NCBI GenBank assembly: GCA_020346605.1
Contig: CP070784.1
Span: 262,236-326,235 of the forward strand
Source of the DNA: Candidatus Bathyarchaeota archaeon
GTDB taxonomy: Archaea; Thermoproteota; Bathyarchaeia; TCS64
Direction of reading: 5' to 3'
Length of the DNA: 64,000 bases
Below are positions 53,288 to 61,961 of the stretch, in pieces. The position numbers and the translations under genes were made by a program. Every line of letters begins with the position of its first letter. Within the stretch, counting starts at the first letter, position 1. Below the pieces are notes generated by a model. The model saw only the letters and a list, made by a program, of their open reading frames with translations, was not told where the DNA came from and did no database searches.

Positions 53288-54799
53288 ATGTCGAGCACCG
53301 AGGACATCATCAAGCGCATCCTGGCGCTGAAGAGCAACCTGACCAGGGAGGCCGTGGAGAGGCTCATAGACGAGGAGCGGGCCAAGGCCGGGGGGCTGCT
53401 CACCGAGGAGGCCGCCGGACACCTCGTTGCGTCGAACCTAGGCTTGGACGGCGCAGGGGAGCGCATCGAGGCCAAGCTCCGTATCGGGGACCTCACGCCG
53501 GGGCTCAGCGACGTCTCCATCACCGCCCGGGTCATCCACGTCTTCCCGCCCCACACGTTCTCCCGCAGCGACGGCCGCGAGGGGAAGGTCCTCAGGATGC
53601 TCGTCGGTGACTCAACCGGCTCGGTCGCAGCGGTCTTCTGGGACGAGAAGGCCGACCAGATCGCAGCCGCCAAGATCACCCCCGGCAAGATAGTGAGGAT
53701 ACTCCACGGCTACAGCCGGGAGAGGCGGGGCGAAGTGGAGATAAACATCGGCAACAGGGGCTCGATCTACATGGAGCCCATGGACGCCGTCGAGGAGAAC
53801 TTCCCCGAGATCGACAGCTTCTACAAGACGCCGGGTGACATCCACGTCCCGGGCACGGTCAACCTTATAGGTGTGGTAGTCGACTCCTCACCGATTTCGA
53901 CCTTCAACAGGGCGGACGGAAGCGAGGGAAAGGTCTCACGCCTAACCCTCGAGGAGGGGGGCGCCAGGATAAACTTGGTGCTATGGGGCGAACGAGCGGA
54001 CGAGTACGGTGGAACCGAACGAGGGACGAAGCTGCGCGTCGTAGGCGGCTCCGCAAGGAAGAGAGAGGACGGCAGCATCGAGATCCACACGAACTACGGC
54101 ACCGTATTCGAGGTCCTAGAGGAGGGCGTAGAGCCAACGGAGCCCGTGTCCCACTGGACGAAGTTGGCGGACCTGAGGACGAGCATGTTCAACGTCAACG
54201 TGGCCGCAAGGGTCGCCCAGTTCGGCGGCGAGAGGGAGTTTACCAGGCGGGACGGCACCACGGGGAGGGTCGCCTCAGTCCTCCTGGGGGACGAGACAGG
54301 GACCATCAGGCTCAGCCTCTGGGACGACGACGTCGAGCTGCTCAAGGAGCTCCAGACCGGCGTCGTGCTGGCGATCGAGAACGGCTACACCAGAGAGAGC
54401 CTCGGAGCCGTAGGGCTGAACGCCGGGAGGAACAGCAGCATAACCATCAATCCCGAAGGGGTCGAGGTCGCGGAGATCAGAGCGGAGGAGAAGCTCGTCG
54501 AGATAAAAGACCTGAGGGAGGGGCAGTCCAACGTGATCATCCGCGGGAGAGTCCTAGAGCCCCCGATGGTCAGGGAGGTGGAGACCGCCAGGGGCCCAGC
54601 CACAGTCGCCTCCTTCAGGCTCGACGACACCACGAGCGAGGCCCGGGTCTCCCTCTGGAGGGACCTGGTGAACCAAGTGGAGGGGCTGAACCCGGGAGCC
54701 CTAGTGCGCGTGGAAAACGTGCACGTCCGGCCTCCTTTCGAGGGGATAATCCAGGTCTCCTCCGGGATGTTTACCAAGATCGTCGTAGAGGAGAAGTAG
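53288..54799 (+). CDS. rpa: Replication protein A, four OB-fold single-stranded DNA-binding protein
   Basis: 503 residues. A helical N-terminal segment (STEDIIKRILALKSNLTREAV) is followed by four OB-fold repeats. Each begins with a phrase like IGDLTPGLSDVSITARVIH, and each carries a D.TG.....LW/FW strand (LVGDSTGSVAAVFW, LLGDETGTIRLSLW, LDDTTSEARVSLW). No zinc finger is visible at the C-terminus. RPA coats ssDNA in replication and repair. A TATA-like TTTTTTAACTT near 53250 serves it. Its context (SWIM protein, phosphoesterase, nearby SSB and DP2) is coherent. Confidence 0.93.
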   Translation: MSSTEDIIKRILALKSNLTREAVERLIDEERAKAGGLLTEEAAGHLVASNLGLDGAGERIEAKLRIGDLTPGLSDVSITARVIHVFPPHTFSRSDGREGKVLRMLVGDSTGSVAAVFWDEKADQIAAAKITPGKIVRILHGYSRERRGEVEINIGNRGSIYMEPMDAVEENFPEIDSFYKTPGDIHVPGTVNLIGVVVDSSPISTFNRADGSEGKVSRLTLEEGGARINLVLWGERADEYGGTERGTKLRVVGGSARKREDGSIEIHTNYGTVFEVLEEGVEPTEPVSHWTKLADLRTSMFNVNVAARVAQFGGEREFTRRDGTTGRVASVLLGDETGTIRLSLWDDDVELLKELQTGVVLAIENGYTRESLGAVGLNAGRNSSITINPEGVEVAEIRAEEKLVEIKDLREGQSNVIIRGRVLEPPMVREVETARGPATVASFRLDDTTSEARVSLWRDLVNQVEGLNPGALVRVENVHVRPPFEGIIQVSSGMFTKIVVEEK

Positions 54800-54961
54800 G
54801 GGAGAGGTAAGACTCCCATCTCGGCGAGGCGCTCCCCAAAGATCAACAGCGATCTTTCGACGATCTCCTCGGCCATTAGATCAGTCAGATTACAACAATC
54901 TTGGGATAACCTGTCCCTCTACACCTGTGAGAACCTGCTTTTAGAGCGTCAGAAGATTAAG

Positions 54962-55255
54962 CTATGGCTGGGTTAGGTACAGCTCTATCGTGGAGACACT
55001 GGTTTCCCTGCCGTTGGCGATGATGTGCGTCTCCGTACCTATCTTTATATCGTTGACGATGAGGTCCTTCAGGAAGACGCGCCTGAGCATCTCCACGACG
55101 TCAACGGCCTTGCTGATGTTGCGCCCCCTCGCCCGCACTCTGATCAGGTCCATGCCGGAGTTGAAGAGGGTCATGCATGCCACGACGTAGTTCATGATCG
55201 GCTTGGCTCCGACGATGACGTGGTCCCTGGAAGCTCTAGGTGCCGCCTCGCTCAT
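54962..55255 (-). CDS. albA: Alba DNA/RNA-binding protein
   Basis: 97 residues. The core HVIVGAKPIMNYVVACMTLF and the loop VRARGRNISKAVDVVEML are the Alba signatures, including the lysine that is acetylated in Sulfolobus (in VGAKPIMNY). Alba compacts chromatin and binds RNA. The ATG at 55255 (MSEAAPRAS) is placed 30 bases after a TATA box, so I reject the seven-codon longer start. Confidence 0.95.
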   Translation of the reverse strand: MSEAAPRASRDHVIVGAKPIMNYVVACMTLFNSGMDLIRVRARGRNISKAVDVVEMLRRVFLKDLIVNDIKIGTETHIIANGRETSVSTIELYLTQP

Positions 55256-55284
55256 CTCAGACCATCCCAAAGGCATATCATCGG

Positions 55285-55294
55285 TATTATAAAA
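55285..55294 (-). promoter_or_regulatory. TATA box of the Alba gene
   Basis: TTTTATAATA on the minus strand lies 30 to 39 bases before the ATG at 55255. It is the best TATA match in the window. Confidence 0.65.
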
Positions 55295-55366
55295 TGGTTA
55301 ATGATCCCTTGAAAAGACCTAGGTAGCCATGATATATGTGATCCAGTTCCAAAGGGTCCGGGAGTT

Positions 55367-55537
55367 CTAAGGGATAAACATTCGTGCAAGTATAACTGTC
55401 ATGATCAGGGTCACAGCGCCGGCGATGACGATCTCGGGCCTGACCTTGACGCCGTAGGCCTCGTCCTGGAAGAACCTTATGAGACCCGCGCTCGAGGCCG
55501 GCATTCCCGGATTGCTATCCTTCCTTTTCCTGCTCAT
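55367..55537 (-). CDS. secG: Protein translocase subunit Sec61-beta
   Basis: 56 residues. The signature PASSAGLIRFFQDEAYGVKV precedes a single TM helix, IVIAGAVTLIMTVILARMF. This is the archaeal Sec61-beta subunit of the SecYE-beta channel. The ATG at 55537 (MSRKRKDSN) has GGAG 8 bases upstream; an upstream ATG at 55561 would add eight residues that are not family-like. Confidence 0.93.
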   Translation of the reverse strand: MSRKRKDSNPGMPASSAGLIRFFQDEAYGVKVRPEIVIAGAVTLIMTVILARMFIP

Positions 55538-55655
55538 GTCCTTGGTCTCCAATACTTTCATGATAAGCTTAGAAAAAAATGTTTGCCCTTAGTGGCAGAC
55601 TCCACCCTGTCGTGCTAGGAAATGGAAATAAAGGGTTGAACAAAGGTACAGTTCT

Positions 55656-56090
55656 CTAGTAGCGTGTCCGGCCTCTTCCGCCGAAGCGATCTCGGCCCCT
55701 CTGGGGCCTCTCATACTGCCTGCTGGACAGGTTGTTGTCCAGGTTAACCTCGTCGAACGGCGCCTCGTCGATCACTTCGTAGCTGCCGTACCGACCGATT
55801 TTGAGGCGCATAGATCCCCTGAACAGGTTCACGTAGCCGTTGCTGATGGACAGGACCTGATCCTCCGTCACCTCGTCGATGGTCTCATCCCAGAGGCTCA
55901 TGTAGACGGTGCCAGTCTCGTCCCCCACGAGAGCCTCGCAGACCCTGTGCTGAGAGCCGTCAGACCTCGATGTTACCTCCCTAGGCTCCGTCTTGGAGAC
56001 CACCTTCACAGTGGTATTCACACCGCGGGAGTACGTCGTCAGGTCGCCTATCTTGATGGGCTCTTCGCTTCTATCGTCACGTGTGGACAT
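55656..56090 (-). CDS. ssb: OB-fold single-stranded DNA-binding protein (SSB/SOSS-B type)
   Basis: 144 residues. One OB fold (IKIGDLTTYSRGVNTTVKVV, ALVGDETGTVYMSLW, VLSISNGYVNLFRGSMRLKIG) is followed by an acidic linker and an RG-rich tail (RGRDRFGGRGRTRY). This is the simple SSB form found in many archaea next to the larger RPA. A TATA-like CTTATATCC near 56139-56147 lies in the short spacer after the DP2 stop, so the gene has its own promoter. Confidence 0.9.
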   Translation of the reverse strand: MSTRDDRSEEPIKIGDLTTYSRGVNTTVKVVSKTEPREVTSRSDGSQHRVCEALVGDETGTVYMSLWDETIDEVTEDQVLSISNGYVNLFRGSMRLKIGRYGSYEVIDEAPFDEVNLDNNLSSRQYERPQRGRDRFGGRGRTRY

Positions 56091-56152
56091 AGTTTACTCT
56101 CTTCTTTTCTTGGGTGGCAGATCAGCGGGAGGAGGCGGATATAAGAGTTGTG

Positions 56153-59100
56153 CTAGGCCCGATCCTTCCTCATGAAGTCGGTTAGGCTGAACTGTTTGTC
56201 CTCAGGTTCAACCTGTTTTTCCTCCTCCGGGAAGAGTGAGAATATTTCGTCCTTGACAAGACCGAGCCTGTCGGCGTAGTACTCGTCGAGTTCGTAGCGT
56301 TTGACGAGGTCCAGTGCCGGATTCAGGTACTTCTCGATCCCCCCCTTGTGAACCGTCATGGCCAGGTTGCCCCCGCACCTGACGCAGATCCCTTTCAAGG
56401 GGGGCCTCCTGTACTTCCGGTTGCACTTGATGCATCGGAACCTCTGGCGGGTGAACGCCCTGAGGTTTCCGACGATGTCCTTCAAGAAGTGGCTTGTGAG
56501 CACCTTCTGCGCCACCTCCTCGGCGTCCACGGCGAAGATCCTCTCGGAGAGCTCCAGCTGGCTCTCCAGCTTTTCCAGCATCGTCTTCAGCGTGTTGTAC
56601 GCTCCCAGGTGGGAGCACAGGTTGATATTCGAGCACTCCTCCGTGTAGCTGAACCCCTGGAACTGGGCCTCGGTGCCCAGCCTGCTGCCGATGGTGTCGA
56701 TGAGGGGCCCGTAGTCGGAGGGGCTTGCACCGCGCCCGCACATCCTGTAGAACTCGGGCGGGTACGAGGGCATCACGTCAACGTTGTGGGCCTCCCCGTC
56801 CACCTCGCTTGGGTTGAGGACGGGCGTGACGTAGAGTGGGGCGTCCATGAGGCCTCCGCTCTGCTCCGGAAGGAACTCCCTTGAGAAGTTCAGCAAGGGA
56901 TCGAGGCCAAGCATGATCGCATCCTCGTCGCCGTCGCAGTTCCGGCGTTTCGCGGCGTGCCAGAGGGGATGGGCGTAGCAGTTCCGCGTCGTGGTGTAGC
57001 CGATCACCCGCCCTATGATCGTCGCTGAGGTGTGGGGGGCGAGGCCATGGACCAGTTGACCCACGACCCCCATGCGGTCCTTGATTCGATAGTATCGCTC
57101 GAGGCCGTAATGCAGCTCCAGTAGGTCGTCGATGAAGCGGGACGCCTTCACCAGATAGTCACCACAGTCCTCGGGGATGATGACGTCTTGGACTTTAAGC
57201 TCGAGCATCTGGTCGCCGGAGGTGAGTGGAACGCCTCTCATGTCGACCGTGTAGCCCAGCTCCCTGAGCCTCTCGAAGGATACGCTGACCTCCGCCGGGC
57301 TGAAGTGGGTGAGGGGGACGTCGGTGAGGTCGAACCTGAGGGTGCCGTCCTTGAATACGCTCAGGTCGTACCTGGCCCTGAGGAGGCCCTTCTCCAGGGG
57401 CTCGGGCACCCTGTTACGGTTCATGAGGCCCTTGACGCATTTTACCCTGCCTGGGAGCTGCCCTCCTATCCTCTTCCACACGGCGTCGAAGACGCCCCTG
57501 ATGTCGATGTCGACGGTGTGATCACCCACCGCCTTGACCCGGCAGGCGGGGCACGAGTCCATCTCAAGGGACCTCCCGCACCTGGGGCACCTATACTTGA
57601 CCACGGTCGATTCACCGCATTCTGAGCAGATGGCGCTGAAGCACAGGGCTCCGCATCGAGGGCAACGCCTGTTAGCCAGTTGGACCGATGTAGGCGTCCC
57701 TTTCTTTACCTTCAGCAGGTTCCTCTGGGGGCCTCCCGCGTTGCCCACGGGGAAGAGGCCGTGGACGTACGGGGACATCTTCCTCTCCTTCGCCTTCTCC
57801 GGCCGGCCCATGCGAGCGCCCACATAGACAGACGCGCGATCTCTGATGTCCAGGCCAGAGAGAGCCCTGACTGTCTCAAGAGGATCACCCTCCTCTTCCT
57901 CCACGTAGAGCTGCCCCAGTGCAAGGCACCTCTCCAGCACGGGCGCTGCCTCGTCCAGGTTTACCCTGCCGTCGCTCACCGTATGGGGCACCAGAAGCCT
58001 CTCCAAGGTCTCCTTGTCCTGGGCGTTCAATTCGACCTCGTACGGTCCGGAAGCGTGCCACGAGTCCACTAGGTTCTTTCTGAGCATCCGAAGTGCGTCG
58101 CCGCTCACGTGGGTCCAGTTGTAGTTGTACCTTGGGTGCAGTGGGACGCCGTCTTCCGCGAGGGTCAGCGCCTCAGTGACGGTGGGGACGTTTGTCGGAT
58201 GAGTTAGGGTTTCAAGGCGATCCTTGGTGATGTCTGTTCTCTTGGTCACGGCTTCCAGACCCTCGTTTTTGAGGGCTTTCCTCAGGTCTTGGACCCACTG
58301 GTTCTCGTCGTACCCGGCCCTCAGGAGGCTCTTGTTGCTCTGGATGAAGTCCCCTGCGTTGATGAGCACGTCGCCGAGGGAGAGTATGATCTCAACGGAG
58401 CCCTCGAGCTGAATCGCCTCCTCGGCGGACTCCACCCTTCTGACGCTGCCGTCCCTCAGTTTGACCACAGGCGGCTCGATTGAGTCCACCGGCATCACCA
58501 CCGCCGACTTCCCGGGGAGCTCTATCCTGAGCTGGACTCCGGTGGTCAGGAACCTGTTGAGAATGATCTTGGTCGCGGGGTGGACCCCCACCGCGGCGAG
58601 GCCCGTGTTCCTAGCCCTACCGTACCTCAGACGGAAGCCCCCAGTCCTGCCAGGGAAGGAGAACACAGGGCGGCCAACGATGACCTCCTCCATGAAGCTG
58701 GCGGTTGGCTTTGCGTCCTCGTCGTTCGAGTGCCCTATCTTCGAGAGCCAGCTCCAGCCTTCGAGGCCCAGCTTGTCGCAGTGGCCCTTGAGCTTCCCGG
58801 CCCTGCCCACGATGCCGTCGACGACGACGATGAGTGGGCCGCCCCTCACTCTGTTGGTCTCTATGCCCGGGATGTCCCTGAAGTTGGAGACTTCATACGG
58901 ATCGGTAGAGACCCCCGTGGCCTCGACCGTGAGGTTGCTCAGGGCGAGCTCCAAGTCCTCGTCGGTGACGTGGTACTGGAACCTCCTCACAGAGCCCTCG
59001 TATAGGCGGACCTCCTCGATGAACCGGTCGATAGCCTCCCGGGAGGGCTGATACCTGCTCATGCCTAGCTTCCTGCGGACAAAGTCGGCGACGACTAGGG

Positions 59101-59569
59101 TGAGGGCCTGCGCAGTGCCCCCGGCCGGCCTGATGGGGCCCGCGAAGTAGACGGCGAGATAGGACGATCGGTCGGGGTTCTGCTTGATTCTGATCTCCGG
59201 GATGCCCTCTATGGGGGCGATCGTGACGCCCTCGGTCATGATCGCGAGGGCGGTGCGGATGGCCTGGTCCGCGGCCTCCAGCTTTTCGAGGTTCCCGAAG
59301 CGCCCGAGGGCGATCTCCTCCGCGACCTTGAACGCCATCTCTCGGCGGTCCATCCCATCGAGTTCGCGCATCCTGTCCCCGATGCCTTCCGGACCGATGA
59401 GCTTCTCGATGCGCTCCGCTATGTCGTGGGTTATCTGGGGCTCCGGCTCCATTACGGTATCAAGGCCCTTCGCCCGCGCCTGCTTGGCTATCTCGTAGAG
59501 CTCGTTGACGCCGTCCTCCAGCGCCTTAAAATATTCCCTGTACCCGTTCGACATCGGGAGTTCTGTCAC
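56153..59569 (-). CDS. polC: DNA polymerase D large subunit DP2
   Basis: 1138 residues, no intein. The N-terminus YREYFKALEDGVNELYEIAKQ and YFAGPIRPAGGTAQAL are family hallmarks. The catalytic carboxylates lie in RRNCDGDEDAIMLGLD near residues 873-883. Two zinc ribbons occur in the middle (CPRCG..C..C and CPRCG..CPAC), and one lies near the end (CIKC..CVRCG). A PCNA-binding PIP box, QFSLTDFMRK, closes the protein. It pairs with DP1, which is not in the window. The gene is the last of a minus-strand run with a small zinc protein 13 bases upstream. Confidence 0.96.
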   Translation of the reverse strand: MTELPMSNGYREYFKALEDGVNELYEIAKQARAKGLDTVMEPEPQITHDIAERIEKLIGPEGIGDRMRELDGMDRREMAFKVAEEIALGRFGNLEKLEAADQAIRTALAIMTEGVTIAPIEGIPEIRIKQNPDRSSYLAVYFAGPIRPAGGTAQALTLVVADFVRRKLGMSRYQPSREAIDRFIEEVRLYEGSVRRFQYHVTDEDLELALSNLTVEATGVSTDPYEVSNFRDIPGIETNRVRGGPLIVVVDGIVGRAGKLKGHCDKLGLEGWSWLSKIGHSNDEDAKPTASFMEEVIVGRPVFSFPGRTGGFRLRYGRARNTGLAAVGVHPATKIILNRFLTTGVQLRIELPGKSAVVMPVDSIEPPVVKLRDGSVRRVESAEEAIQLEGSVEIILSLGDVLINAGDFIQSNKSLLRAGYDENQWVQDLRKALKNEGLEAVTKRTDITKDRLETLTHPTNVPTVTEALTLAEDGVPLHPRYNYNWTHVSGDALRMLRKNLVDSWHASGPYEVELNAQDKETLERLLVPHTVSDGRVNLDEAAPVLERCLALGQLYVEEEEGDPLETVRALSGLDIRDRASVYVGARMGRPEKAKERKMSPYVHGLFPVGNAGGPQRNLLKVKKGTPTSVQLANRRCPRCGALCFSAICSECGESTVVKYRCPRCGRSLEMDSCPACRVKAVGDHTVDIDIRGVFDAVWKRIGGQLPGRVKCVKGLMNRNRVPEPLEKGLLRARYDLSVFKDGTLRFDLTDVPLTHFSPAEVSVSFERLRELGYTVDMRGVPLTSGDQMLELKVQDVIIPEDCGDYLVKASRFIDDLLELHYGLERYYRIKDRMGVVGQLVHGLAPHTSATIIGRVIGYTTTRNCYAHPLWHAAKRRNCDGDEDAIMLGLDPLLNFSREFLPEQSGGLMDAPLYVTPVLNPSEVDGEAHNVDVMPSYPPEFYRMCGRGASPSDYGPLIDTIGSRLGTEAQFQGFSYTEECSNINLCSHLGAYNTLKTMLEKLESQLELSERIFAVDAEEVAQKVLTSHFLKDIVGNLRAFTRQRFRCIKCNRKYRRPPLKGICVRCGGNLAMTVHKGGIEKYLNPALDLVKRYELDEYYADRLGLVKDEIFSLFPEEEKQVEPEDKQFSLTDFMRKDRA

Positions 59570-59582
59570 GTCAGTGTCTCCG

Positions 59583-59897
59583 CTAGTCCGGGCTGTGGAT
59601 CCTGCAGAGCATGACTGTGGGCCACTTCTCCATCGCCTTGCCCGTGGCGGCGCTGTAGGCCTCTGAGGCTATGCTGCTCCTCTTCCTCACGCACTCGTCG
59701 CAGCGGCTGTGCCTCATGTCCGAGGGCCCGTCGCACTCGCCGCAGTTGAGGAGCAGAGTCTCGTCTAGGCCTCTGAGGGTCGTCCATGAGTACTCGTTCT
59801 CGTCGTAGACGGGCTCGAAGTCGGGCCAGATGTCGTAGAGCCTAGGCTTCATCAGCGCCTTCTTGAGGGCGTTGAAGAAGCTCTCGAAGGAGGTCAT
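59583..59897 (-). CDS. Small zinc-binding protein of unknown function between GGGPS and DP2
   Basis: 104 residues. Two cysteine pairs, CGEC and CDEC about 14 residues apart with an intervening His (MRHSRCDEC), suggest one zinc site. The N-terminus is helical (MTSFESFFNALKKALMKP), followed by WPDFEPVYDENEYSW. No family is recognised. It lies 12 bases from the GGGPS gene and 13 bases from DP2, so it is transcribed with both. A role in replication cannot be claimed from position alone. Confidence 0.7.
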   Translation of the reverse strand: MTSFESFFNALKKALMKPRLYDIWPDFEPVYDENEYSWTTLRGLDETLLLNCGECDGPSDMRHSRCDECVRKRSSIASEAYSAATGKAMEKWPTVMLCRIHSPD

Positions 59898-59909
59898 TTC
59901 TTACATTTC

Positions 59910-60656
59910 CTATGTTTCAATACTGGAGACTATCTCTCGAATGCTTTCCCTCACCCTTTCGGTCTCCTCGACGAGGGTCCCGGTCACGATGATGTCGGCT
60001 CCTGCCTTCACTGCGACCTTCGCTGACTCACCGCTCCTCACGCCGCCGCCGACGATCAGTGGAACATCCAGATATTTCTTTACCAGCGCTATCATCTTCG
60101 GAGGGACCGGTGCCTTCGCGCCCGATCCGGCCTCAAGGTATACGAAGCGCATGCCTAATATCTCGGCGGCTAGGCTGTAGCCGAGGGCCAGCTCCGGGTG
60201 GTCGTAGGGTATTCCCCTGGCTTGCCCGATGTATCCTGCCGCTCCTCCGTCGCCGATGATGATGTAGCCCATCGGCAAAGTCTCGATCCCAAGGCGCTTG
60301 ACCAGTGGGGCCGTCAGTGCCTGGACGTCGAAGTGGTAGTACGAGCTGCCGGAGTTGAGCAGTGTCATGAACCAGATGGCGTCCGCGTATCTGCTCACGC
60401 CGGAGACGTTGTTGGGGAATAGGATCACGGGGACTTCGACCTTCTCCTTTATGTCCCTGACGACATCGTCAAGGTCAGAGTTGGAGGCCAGTGTCGATCC
60501 GCCCACCATGATCGCTGAGGTGCCGGCTTTCTCCGCCTCGACGGCGATGGCCGTGCATTCCCCCACCTCAGTCTTCTGGGGGTCGATGAGGGTCATCTGG
60601 ATGGCGCCCTTCTTCTGCAGCAGGTCGTGGATGTACTTCTCTACGTCTCTAGCCAA
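59910..60656 (-). CDS. Geranylgeranylglyceryl phosphate synthase
   Basis: 248 residues, TIM barrel. MTLIDPQKT (substrate Asp), IMVGGSTLASNSDLDDVV, PVILFPNNVSGVSRYADAIWF, YLEAGSGAKAPVP and LIVGGGVRSGESA are the GGGPS motifs, giving the phosphate-binding glycines. It joins geranylgeranyl-PP to sn-glycerol-1-phosphate, the first ether bond of archaeal lipids. It starts at TTG 60656, overlapping the end of the elf1 gene by 8 bases. Confidence 0.95.
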   Translation of the reverse strand: MARDVEKYIHDLLQKKGAIQMTLIDPQKTEVGECTAIAVEAEKAGTSAIMVGGSTLASNSDLDDVVRDIKEKVEVPVILFPNNVSGVSRYADAIWFMTLLNSGSSYYHFDVQALTAPLVKRLGIETLPMGYIIIGDGGAAGYIGQARGIPYDHPELALGYSLAAEILGMRFVYLEAGSGAKAPVPPKMIALVKKYLDVPLIVGGGVRSGESAKVAVKAGADIIVTGTLVEETERVRESIREIVSSIET

Positions 60657-60906
60657 CCACAGGCTCCTCCCGGGCCTCCAAGCCGTAAAAGTTGTCTACG
60701 AAGAGGCAGTAGGCGTCCACCTCGTTCATGTTGGGGTTCGATGGGAAGGTGGCTTTCAGGTTGCAGTCGCTGCAGATCACGATGGCGCGCTCCCTCTTCT
60801 TGTTAATCGTCGCCTTCACGGTGTTCTTGCCGCATCTCGGGCAGAGGTAGAGCGTCGGGAGCGTCCTTCTCACGATCTTTACGACCTGCTTGCGCCTTCT
60901 CCCCAT
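60649..60906 (-). CDS. elf1: Elf1-like transcription elongation factor
   Basis: 85 residues. The basic start MGRRRKQVVKIVRRTLPTLY is followed by a zinc ribbon, CPRCGKNTVKATINKKRERAIVICSDC (two CxxC pairs), and a DAYCLFVDNFYG tail, all as in Elf1. In eukaryotes and several archaea it contacts RNA polymerase during elongation. The ATG at 60906 has GGTG about 9 bases before; a GTG at 60912 is the alternative. The 3' end overlaps the GGGPS start. Confidence 0.92.
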   Translation of the reverse strand: MGRRRKQVVKIVRRTLPTLYLCPRCGKNTVKATINKKRERAIVICSDCNLKATFPSNPNMNEVDAYCLFVDNFYGLEAREEPVVG

Positions 60907-60936
60907 GTTCACAGCACCTAGTTTTCCAAGTTCATA

Positions 60937-61743
60937 TCATCCTGACGCGGTCCTAAGTCTTAAGATTAGTGGAAGTCGCCTCTTGTGCTCGTTACCCCTC
61001 ACGCGAGACCTGATGCTCTCTACGAGGCTGGTGTCGACGTTTAGCTCACTTGCGATGGCGGCATCGGTCATTTTCTCCTCCATCCCGTGGAGTATCAGGT
61101 CCAGGGTGTCATAGTCGACGCCCAGTTCCCCCTCATCGGTCTGCCCGGGCCAGAACCCAGCGGACGGAGCCTTATTTACTATGCTCTCCGGGATTTCCAG
61201 GTAGTTGGCCAGTTGCCTGATCTGGTTCTTGTAGAGGTCTGCGAAGGGCATCAGGTCGACCCCTCCGTCTCCGTGCTTGGTGAAGTAGCCCGTCATCCAC
61301 TCCGTTCTGTTGGAGGAACATATCACCATGTAGCCAAGGGAGTTGGCGTAGTGGTACCAGATGACCATCCTCACCCTCGCCTTAACGTTCCCTAAGGCCA
61401 CCAGGTTTGAGGGGTCGTAAAGAGGGAGGACCCTTTGCATCACAGCCATCACGGGCGTGATATTCACGGTGTCACATGTAACGCCGAGCGACCTCACAAG
61501 GCGCATCACATCTGCGATATCACGCTCTGGTGTGATATCACGCTCTGGGAGAGTCAGGGCCCTGACACTCTCTGGCCCGAGGGCTCTAACTGAAATTACC
61601 AGCGCAACGGCGGAATCTATACCCCCACTGACTGGAACGAGAGCGCCTCTCAAGCTGGATCTCTCTACTTCTTCGCGTATGAATGACGCTAATTTATAGG
61701 ATACATCCTCCGCATTGAGCCTTAGAAACGCGATGTTTAGCAT
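60937..61743 (-). CDS. nadE: NH3-dependent NAD+ synthetase
   Basis: 268 residues. The PP-loop is VPVSGGIDSAVAL; RMVIWYHYANSLGYMVICSSN and EWMTGYFTKHGDGGVDLMPFADLYKNQIRQL (same block) bind ATP and deamido-NAD. There is no glutaminase domain, so ammonia is used directly. The residues PERDI occur twice in tandem (LPERDITPERDI), made by an 18-base direct repeat at 61516-61548. A TATA box at 61766-61775 suggests a leaderless message starting at the ATG at 61743. It lies upstream of elf1, GGGPS, the zinc protein and DP2 on the same strand. Confidence 0.94.
   Translation of the reverse strand: MLNIAFLRLNAEDVSYKLASFIREEVERSSLRGALVPVSGGIDSAVALVISVRALGPESVRALTLPERDITPERDIADVMRLVRSLGVTCDTVNITPVMAVMQRVLPLYDPSNLVALGNVKARVRMVIWYHYANSLGYMVICSSNRTEWMTGYFTKHGDGGVDLMPFADLYKNQIRQLANYLEIPESIVNKAPSAGFWPGQTDEGELGVDYDTLDLILHGMEEKMTDAAIASELNVDTSLVESIRSRVRGNEHKRRLPLILRLRTASG
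61516..61548. repeat. 18-bp-period tandem direct repeat inside nadE
   Basis: GATATCACGCTCTGG occurs at 61516-61530 and 61534-61548. The unit is a multiple of three, so the duplication keeps the frame and doubles PERDI in the protein. The second copy is preceded by TGT, making TGTGATATCAC, the same motif as the operator-like palindromes after 62.4 kb. Confidence 0.75.
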
Positions 61744-61765
61744 GGTATACTTAGAAATACTCGCA

Positions 61766-61775
61766 GATATATCGA
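61766..61775 (-). promoter_or_regulatory. TATA box of the nadE-led gene run
   Basis: TCGATATATC on the minus strand is centred about 27 bases before the nadE ATG. Confidence 0.55.
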
Positions 61776-61961
61776 TTTAGTCTCGTTCTATTGCATAATT
61801 ATATAAATTATTTTGATTTTCCATGAAGGTTTTTAAATTATTATGATTTCAATAGGCTTCATGGGTGTGAATGAGATACAGTAATTGTTATTTCCTACAG
61901 CATACAAATTTGTCTACAAGGCACTGAAAATTTAAGTTAGGCCGTGAGTGAGGAGCGTCCG

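Noticed and set aside
56153-59569. Intein in DP2
   Set aside because: The 1138-residue length and unbroken motifs around NCDGDEDAIM leave no room for an intein; no splicing-junction motifs were seen.
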